This document shows positions 1-5,931 of a stretch of DNA of 5,931 nt, one piece after another; the stretch's first letter is position 1, and the number at the start of each line of letters is the position of its first letter. Source of the DNA: an uncultured Rhodocyclaceae bacterium (GTDB taxonomy: Bacteria > Pseudomonadota > Gammaproteobacteria > Burkholderiales > Rhodocyclaceae); assembly GCA_903950295.1 (NCBI GenBank), contig CAJBAP010000064.1:1-5931 (forward strand), given 5' to 3'. The notes under the pieces were generated by a model, which saw only the letters and a program-made list of their open reading frames with translations, was not told where the DNA came from and did no database searches. A program made the position numbers and the translations under genes.

Positions 1-254
1 ATGCGCTTGATGACCGCATGGCGGTACTTGCTGCGCTCGAGTGCGTGTCGCTCGTCACCTGGTTCGATGAAGAAACGCCACTGCAACGCATCCTCGATTG
101 CCGACCCGACATCCTCGTCAAGGGGGGCGACTGGCCGGTCGACAAGATCGTCGGTGCGACCGAGGTGATTGGCTGGGGCGGGCAGGTGCATTCCATCCCC
201 TTCATCCATCAGCGTTCGACGACCGCCTTGCTCGAAAAAATCAGGCGGCTGTAG
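1..254 (+). CDS. rfaE2: D-glycero-beta-D-manno-heptose 1-phosphate adenylyltransferase, C-terminal half (5' partial)
   Basis: This enzyme transfers AMP from ATP to heptose 1-phosphate, giving the ADP-heptose used for the LPS inner core; it acts in the cytoplasm. The reading frame enters the window at base 3 (codons for Ala-Leu-Asp-Asp-Arg, then Met at 18) and stops with TAG at 252-254, leaving 83 residues. Recognisable family segments are the VKGGDW stretch, the GWGGQVHSIPF stretch and the C-terminal RSTTALLEKI, which closes the nucleotidyltransferase fold. The nucleotide-binding HxGH-type motif would lie upstream and is not visible. The ATG at 18 is internal, because the family reads straight through it. 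Stand-alone RfaE2 proteins are about 160 residues, so roughly half is missing. It could instead be the end of a fused HldE (kinase plus adenylyltransferase), which this window cannot exclude. It converges on, and overlaps by 14 bases, the TAXI gene on the other strand. Confidence 0.9.
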   Translation, partial: ALDDRMAVLAALECVSLVTWFDEETPLQRILDCRPDILVKGGDWPVDKIVGATEVIGWGGQVHSIPFIHQRSTTALLEKIRRL

Positions 255-1578
255 TTTTCTTTTCGATGGCTTCGCGCACCATGCCGATATGTGCGCGCAG
301 GGTATAGACCATGTCGGAAAAAGTCAGTGGCATCGGCAGCCGATTGACGTCGTGCTCGATGGCATCGACGCGTTTGAGCCATTCCGCACGCGTCTGTCGC
401 GTCGGATCGGCCTCGACCTCGGCCTCGATGAACTTGAGCTCACCGTAACGCTGGTAGATGCGTGATTTGATGCGCCAGTTGTAAAGTCCCGGTGCAATCT
501 TGAGCACCGGGATCAGCAGGGCGATCAAGGGGATCAGCATCACTACCATGCGATCCACCAGCGTTGCGGCCCAGAAGGGCAGATAGCGCTGCAGGAGCGG
601 TGTACCCGATTTGTAATAACGCGCAGCCTCGGGAGAGAGAGGAAAGTCGGTATTGGCCGCACGGGGAAACTCTCCTGGCCGTTGAAAAACCCCAGGCCCG
701 CTGTGTACCTCGCTCATGGCTTGCATCAGTAGATCGACCAGCGCGGGATGCGTGTCTTCGCGTACCGCCAGGGTGGCGGTTGACGCGAGCAACTGAACAT
801 CGCGCGGTGGCTGGTCGGTAGCCATGTCGATCGAGCCACGCGGCAGGATCAGCTTCGACAAATGGGGGAAGCGTCGCGTGTAGGCTTCGGCATGGGCAAG
901 GCTCATCAGTTTGAGTCCGGGCGTATGCAGCAGCGTCCATACTGAGGCCGATTCGGGGGGGCCGACGACGAAGGCCACGTCGGTCCGGCGTGTAGCAAAC
1001 GCCTGCGCGAGCCCGAGGCCACCGAGGTCGAGCAGGCGCACATTGCTGTCATCGAGCCGATTCGCATACAGCAACTCCATGGCCAGATGGCGCGTGCCGC
1101 TGCCCATGCTGCCGATGGCGATGCGTCGCCCGCGCAGTTCGCTGATGCGGGTCAGTGCCTTGTCATCCGACTCCAGGTCGGCGCGATAAAAAATCCACAG
1201 GGGTTCGTTGTACAAGCCGCCCAGTGAAACGATTGCATCATCTTCCTGCGCACGCGCCGTGCCACCCTGTATGAATGCCGCATCGATCACGTAGTCCGGG
1301 TTACGTAGCCGTGCCAGGTTTTCTGTCGAACCAGCCGAAGGCTGTTCGATGACCTCGATGCCATAGCGCTTCAGTACGTCCTTGTAAGCGGCGCCGAAAC
1401 GCTGGTACGCACCCCCCTCGCCCCCGGTCGCCAGAATCAGCGTATTCGGCGGTGCTGGCTGGATGTAACGGGAGGCCAACCAGAAGCCCACGACAACAAT
1501 CAAGATCAGTGGCAGGCCGACGACCAGCAGATCGCGCAGCGAATACTCGCGCAGTTGGCGCAGGCGCGGCTTCTTCAT
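241..1578 (-). CDS. TAXI-family (TRAP-type) substrate-binding protein with two membrane anchors and a cytoplasmic tail
   Basis: The 445-residue product belongs to the TAXI group of periplasmic binding proteins, which usually deliver small (often carboxylate) ligands to TRAP permeases. A basic N-terminus (residues 2-15) precedes a hydrophobic helix at about 17-36, predicted to be an uncleaved anchor with the N-terminus inside. The binding domain spans about 45-330. It opens with TGGEGGAYQRFG (51-62), a TAXI hallmark, and contains GSMGSGTR (156-163), the usual Gly-Ser-Gly ligand loop. A second hydrophobic segment (about 343-362) is followed by a positively charged stretch (WRIKSRIYQR) and a charged helical tail to 445, predicted cytoplasmic. 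Typical TAXI proteins are about 320 residues with one export signal, so the anchor and tail are additions. No TRAP membrane subunit is visible here. The start is ATG, 9 bases after the ssb stop, with only a weak GAG-like ribosome site, so translational coupling to ssb is likely. Ligand and role are unknown. Confidence 0.85.
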   Translation of the reverse strand: MKKPRLRQLREYSLRDLLVVGLPLILIVVVGFWLASRYIQPAPPNTLILATGGEGGAYQRFGAAYKDVLKRYGIEVIEQPSAGSTENLARLRNPDYVIDAAFIQGGTARAQEDDAIVSLGGLYNEPLWIFYRADLESDDKALTRISELRGRRIAIGSMGSGTRHLAMELLYANRLDDSNVRLLDLGGLGLAQAFATRRTDVAFVVGPPESASVWTLLHTPGLKLMSLAHAEAYTRRFPHLSKLILPRGSIDMATDQPPRDVQLLASTATLAVREDTHPALVDLLMQAMSEVHSGPGVFQRPGEFPRAANTDFPLSPEAARYYKSGTPLLQRYLPFWAATLVDRMVVMLIPLIALLIPVLKIAPGLYNWRIKSRIYQRYGELKFIEAEVEADPTRQTRAEWLKRVDAIEHDVNRLPMPLTFSDMVYTLRAHIGMVREAIEKKTTAA

Positions 1579-1587
1579 GCTCGTGGG

Positions 1588-2070
1588 CTAGAAGGGGATG
1601 TCGTCTTCCACGTCGCCGAATCCACCACCGCTTGCCCCGCCGTTCGAACTTGGGGCACCCGGTGCCTGCGGCCGTGCTGCCGGCCGGCCACCGCTGCTTT
1701 CGCGTGGAGGAGCTTCGTTGGATTGCCCCATGCCCTCGCGCTTGCCAAGCATCTTCATTTCGTCGGCGACGATCTCGGTGGTATAGCGATCCTGGCCATC
1801 CTTGTCTTGCCACTTGCGCGTCTTGAGCGAGCCTTCGACATAGACCTGCGAACCCTTCTTCAGATACTGACCGGCGATTTCGGCCAGGCGGCGGAAGAAC
1901 ACCACGCGGTGCCACTCGGTAGCCTCTTTCTGCTCGCCGGAACTCTTGTCCTTCCAGGATTCGGACGTGGCGATGGTCACGTTGGTAACCTGATCGCCGT
2001 TGGGCATGTAGCGGGTTTCTGGATCCTTCCCCAGATTGCCAACCAGAATTACTTTATTCACCGATGCCAT
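1588..2070 (-). CDS. ssb: Single-stranded DNA-binding protein
   Basis: SSB coats single-stranded DNA during replication, recombination and repair, and recruits partner enzymes; the bacterial form is a homotetramer. The 160-residue product has the OB-fold at about 1-109. The opening [14 protein letters not shown], the YMPNG turn (21-25) and the WHRVVFF strand (53-59) are typical. The aromatic residues that stack on DNA in E. coli SSB are all present, here W39, W53, F59 and W87. A Gly/Pro/Ser/Ala/Arg-rich disordered linker follows (about 115-152), then the acidic tip EDDIPF (155-160) that binds partner proteins. Length is somewhat below E. coli SSB (178), mainly from a shorter linker. The start is fixed by the conserved N-terminus and a strong ribosome site. 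It is the middle gene of the minus-strand cluster, 12 bases after the MFS stop and 9 before the TAXI start. Confidence 0.98.
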   Translation of the reverse strand: MASVNKVILVGNLGKDPETRYMPNGDQVTNVTIATSESWKDKSSGEQKEATEWHRVVFFRRLAEIAGQYLKKGSQVYVEGSLKTRKWQDKDGQDRYTTEIVADEMKMLGKREGMGQSNEAPPRESSGGRPAARPQAPGAPSSNGGASGGGFGDVEDDIPF

Positions 2071-2077
2071 GTACTTG

Positions 2078-2084
2078 CCTCCCT
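2078..2084 (-). promoter_or_regulatory. Ribosome binding site of ssb, overlapping the MFS stop codon
   Basis: On the minus strand the bases read AGGGAGG, seven bases before the ssb ATG at 2068-2070. The first two bases of this element lie inside the TAG stop of the upstream MFS gene (2083-2085). It is the only strong Shine-Dalgarno sequence in the minus-strand cluster; neither the MFS nor the TAXI start has a comparable one. That fits high SSB output from a shared transcript, with terminating MFS ribosomes delivered next to the ssb start (inference). Confidence 0.8.
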
Positions 2085-3321
2085 AGATTGTCGTTGTTGG
2101 CCGGGGTTGCGGCGCCTGCAGGCGTACCGCCAGTATCAGCCAGATGATACCGATTGCCGCGCATGCTGTATGCACGACCGCTGCGCCGAAATTCTTCATC
2201 AGCCATCCCCCCAGTACCCCACCGAGGAACAGGCCAATCGACTGGGTCGTATTGTAAATCCCCAATGCCGCGCCTTTCGAGGCTGATGGTGCGATGCGTG
2301 AAATCAGCGAGGGCTGCAGCGCTTCGAGAATGTTGAAGGCGACGAAGAACAACAACAACCAGAGCCCCGTCCCCCACAAGCCGCCACCAAACAAGGCCAA
2401 CCCCACTTGCACCAATACCAGCAGTGCAACCGCGCTGGCATATATTGGCCTGACCTTGCCGTGCCGCTCGGCTGCGATGATGGCCGGCACCATGACGGCA
2501 AACGAAAGCAGCACTGCTGGCAGATAAACCTTCCAGTGTTCGGCGCCCGGCAAGCCATTGGAGACCAGCGTTAGCGGCACGACGACCCAGAGCGCGGTTT
2601 GCATCAGGTGCAGGGTGAAGACACCAAAATTGAGCCGCGCCAGTTTGGCATCGAGCAGCACGGAGGAAAAGGGTGCGCGTGCTTGCGGCGAAAAAGTCGG
2701 CGCTGGCGGGACGGCAGTAAACAGCAGAACTATGGCACCGAGTGCCAGCATGCCGGTCAGGACGAACAACCCGGACAACCCGATGGCCGCCGCCAGCGGT
2801 GGCGCAATGACCAATGACAGTGCAAACACCAGCCCGATGGACGCGCCGATCATTGCCATCACCTTGGTGCGATGTTGCTCGCGCGTGAGATCGGCGGCCA
2901 GTGCCGTTACGGCGGCGGAGATTGCTCCGGCCCCTTGGAGAATCCGGCCGATGATCATCGTGTGGATATCCGGTGCCGTCGCCGCAATAAAGCTGCCAGC
3001 AGCAAACAGCAGCAAGCCGGCGACGATGACAGGCTTGCGCCCCCAGCGGTCGGAAGCGAGACCGAAGGGAATCTGGAAAAACGCCTGCGTCAGTCCATAG
3101 GCACCCAGCGCCAGGCCGACCAGCATGACATCGTCGCCCCCCGGCAGTTGGGCAGCCAGCACGGAAAACACCGGCAGCACGAGAAACAGGCCAAGCATGC
3201 GCAAACCGAAAATCGCGGCGAGCACGCTGCCCGTGCGCCGTTCGGCGGGGGTCATGGGATCAATCGTTGGGGAATGCGCGGGGGAAAGCACGCTGGGAAT
3301 GTCTTTAGCGGACAATGGCAC
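2083..3321 (-). CDS. MFS transporter, YajR-like, without the C-terminal YAM domain
   Basis: This is a 12-helix major facilitator superfamily inner-membrane protein, 412 residues from the GTG at 3321 or 390 from the ATG at 3253-3255. Motif A ([11 protein letters not shown], 87-97) lies between helices 2 and 3. The helix-4 motif RILQGAGA (126-133) and the LTREQHRTK loop (145-153) follow. A central loop (about 204-228) separates the two six-helix halves. From memory, [19 protein letters not shown] and [17 protein letters not shown] closely match E. coli YajR. YajR carries a further YAM domain of about 65 residues after helix 12, whereas this protein ends about a dozen residues after that helix. 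The substrate is unknown; drug efflux is often assumed for such proteins but nothing here proves it. The ATG start is favoured because the family begins near MTPAE and the likely promoter leaves the GTG almost no leader. Neither start has a clear ribosome site. First gene of the minus-strand cluster, divergent from uvrA. Confidence 0.93.
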   Translation of the reverse strand: MPLSAKDIPSVLSPAHSPTIDPMTPAERRTGSVLAAIFGLRMLGLFLVLPVFSVLAAQLPGGDDVMLVGLALGAYGLTQAFFQIPFGLASDRWGRKPVIVAGLLLFAAGSFIAATAPDIHTMIIGRILQGAGAISAAVTALAADLTREQHRTKVMAMIGASIGLVFALSLVIAPPLAAAIGLSGLFVLTGMLALGAIVLLFTAVPPAPTFSPQARAPFSSVLLDAKLARLNFGVFTLHLMQTALWVVVPLTLVSNGLPGAEHWKVYLPAVLLSFAVMVPAIIAAERHGKVRPIYASAVALLVLVQVGLALFGGGLWGTGLWLLLFFVAFNILEALQPSLISRIAPSASKGAALGIYNTTQSIGLFLGGVLGGWLMKNFGAAVVHTACAAIGIIWLILAVRLQAPQPRPTTTI

Positions 3322-3338
3322 GAGTGGGCGCGTATATT
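3309..3338 (+). promoter_or_regulatory. Candidate sigma70-type promoter for uvrA
   Basis: CGGACA (3309-3314; 4 of 6 matches to TTGACA) lies 18 bases before TATATT (3333-3338; 5 of 6 to TATAAT). Transcription would begin near 3345, leaving a leader of about 45 bases before the uvrA ATG at 3390. This is the only AT-rich core in the gap between the divergent genes. Assigned by eye and unproven. Confidence 0.4.
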
Positions 3339-3359
3339 ATCAGGTCGCCATTACGCGCC
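3327..3359. repeat. 8-bp perfect inverted repeat in the uvrA/MFS divergent promoter region
   Basis: The left arm GGCGCGTA (3327-3334) is the exact reverse complement of the right arm TACGCGCC (3352-3359), with a 17-base spacer and the arm centres 25 bases apart. The left arm overlaps the first two bases of the candidate uvrA -10 box, and the spacer holds the rest of the AT-rich core. No T-run follows, so it is not a terminator. It could be an operator for a dimeric regulator, or chance in a G+C-rich sequence. Confidence 0.55.
3334..3343 (-). promoter_or_regulatory. Candidate extended -10 promoter element for the MFS-ssb-TAXI cluster
   Basis: Read on the minus strand the core is CTGATAATAT. 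It offers either GATAAT (5 of 6 to the -10 consensus) or TGATAATAT, an extended -10 form with TG ahead of the hexamer. No good -35 box sits about 17 bases upstream; the best is CTGCTG, 2 of 6. It uses the same bases as the uvrA -10 on the other strand. Initiation near 3327-3330 would leave a leader of about 70 bases for the ATG at 3255 but fewer than 10 for the GTG at 3321, which supports the ATG as the MFS start. Confidence 0.3.
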
Positions 3360-3389
3360 AGCAGCCTCATTACTTTCTTATTTCCCCGC

Positions 3390-5931
<2,542 letters not shown>

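Noticed and set aside
136..162. Inverted repeat CGGTCG...CGACCG inside rfaE2
   Set aside because: It lies in conserved coding sequence around the VKGGDW region, has a 15-base spacer and no following T-run, and is explained by codon choice.
1301..1915. A 204-codon minus-strand frame across the ssb/TAXI junction
   Set aside because: It runs out of frame through both ssb and the TAXI gene, is rich in Arg/Gly/Ala as expected of a shifted G+C-rich frame, and matches no family.
1555..2286. A 243-codon plus-strand frame antisense to ssb and its flanks
   Set aside because: It covers three minus-strand gene regions with clear families and has no recognisable domain or ribosome site; a coding shadow.
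3328..3343. Possible LexA (SOS) box GCGCGTATATTATCAG before uvrA
   Set aside because: Only 9 of 16 positions match CTGTATATATATACAG. The right half ends in CAG but the left CTGT half is GCGC, so the dimeric site is not supported even though uvrA is SOS-controlled in E. coli.

Overview
The window (about 60% G+C by eye) looks like an ordinary chromosomal stretch from a betaproteobacterium. The basis is the gene order uvrA / divergent MFS transporter / ssb, which is familiar in that class. In enterobacteria ssb itself faces uvrA, so the MFS gene in between is informative. A Rhodocyclales-like host is a weaker guess, from the TAXI-family protein gene beside ssb and an rfaE2-type gene.

Layout: (1) 1-254, plus strand, is the 3' half of a heptose-phosphate adenylyltransferase gene (rfaE2/hldE C-domain) for LPS inner-core precursor synthesis. 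(2) 241-3321, minus strand, is a compact three-gene cluster read right to left: a YajR-like MFS transporter, ssb, and a membrane-anchored TAXI-family binding protein. The gaps are 12 and 9 bases, so one operon is likely. It converges on rfaE2, and the two stop codons overlap by 14 bases. (3) 3322-3389 is a short divergent control region with an AT-rich core readable as a -10 box in both directions and an 8-bp perfect inverted repeat. (4) 3390-5931, plus strand, is the first 847 codons of uvrA, cut by the window end just after the second ABC signature.

Functionally, UvrA (damage recognition in nucleotide excision repair) and SSB (ssDNA protection and partner recruitment) are the DNA-maintenance genes. 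The MFS and TAXI genes are envelope proteins whose link to them is positional only. The window is fully occupied by genes except 3322-3389, with no stretch over 300 bases lacking a gene. I found no mobile element, CRISPR array, tRNA or rRNA, and no convincing new system. The least explained items are the TAXI protein, which has an extra C-terminal membrane segment and cytoplasmic tail and no TRAP permease gene in view, and the inverted repeat in the divergent promoter region.
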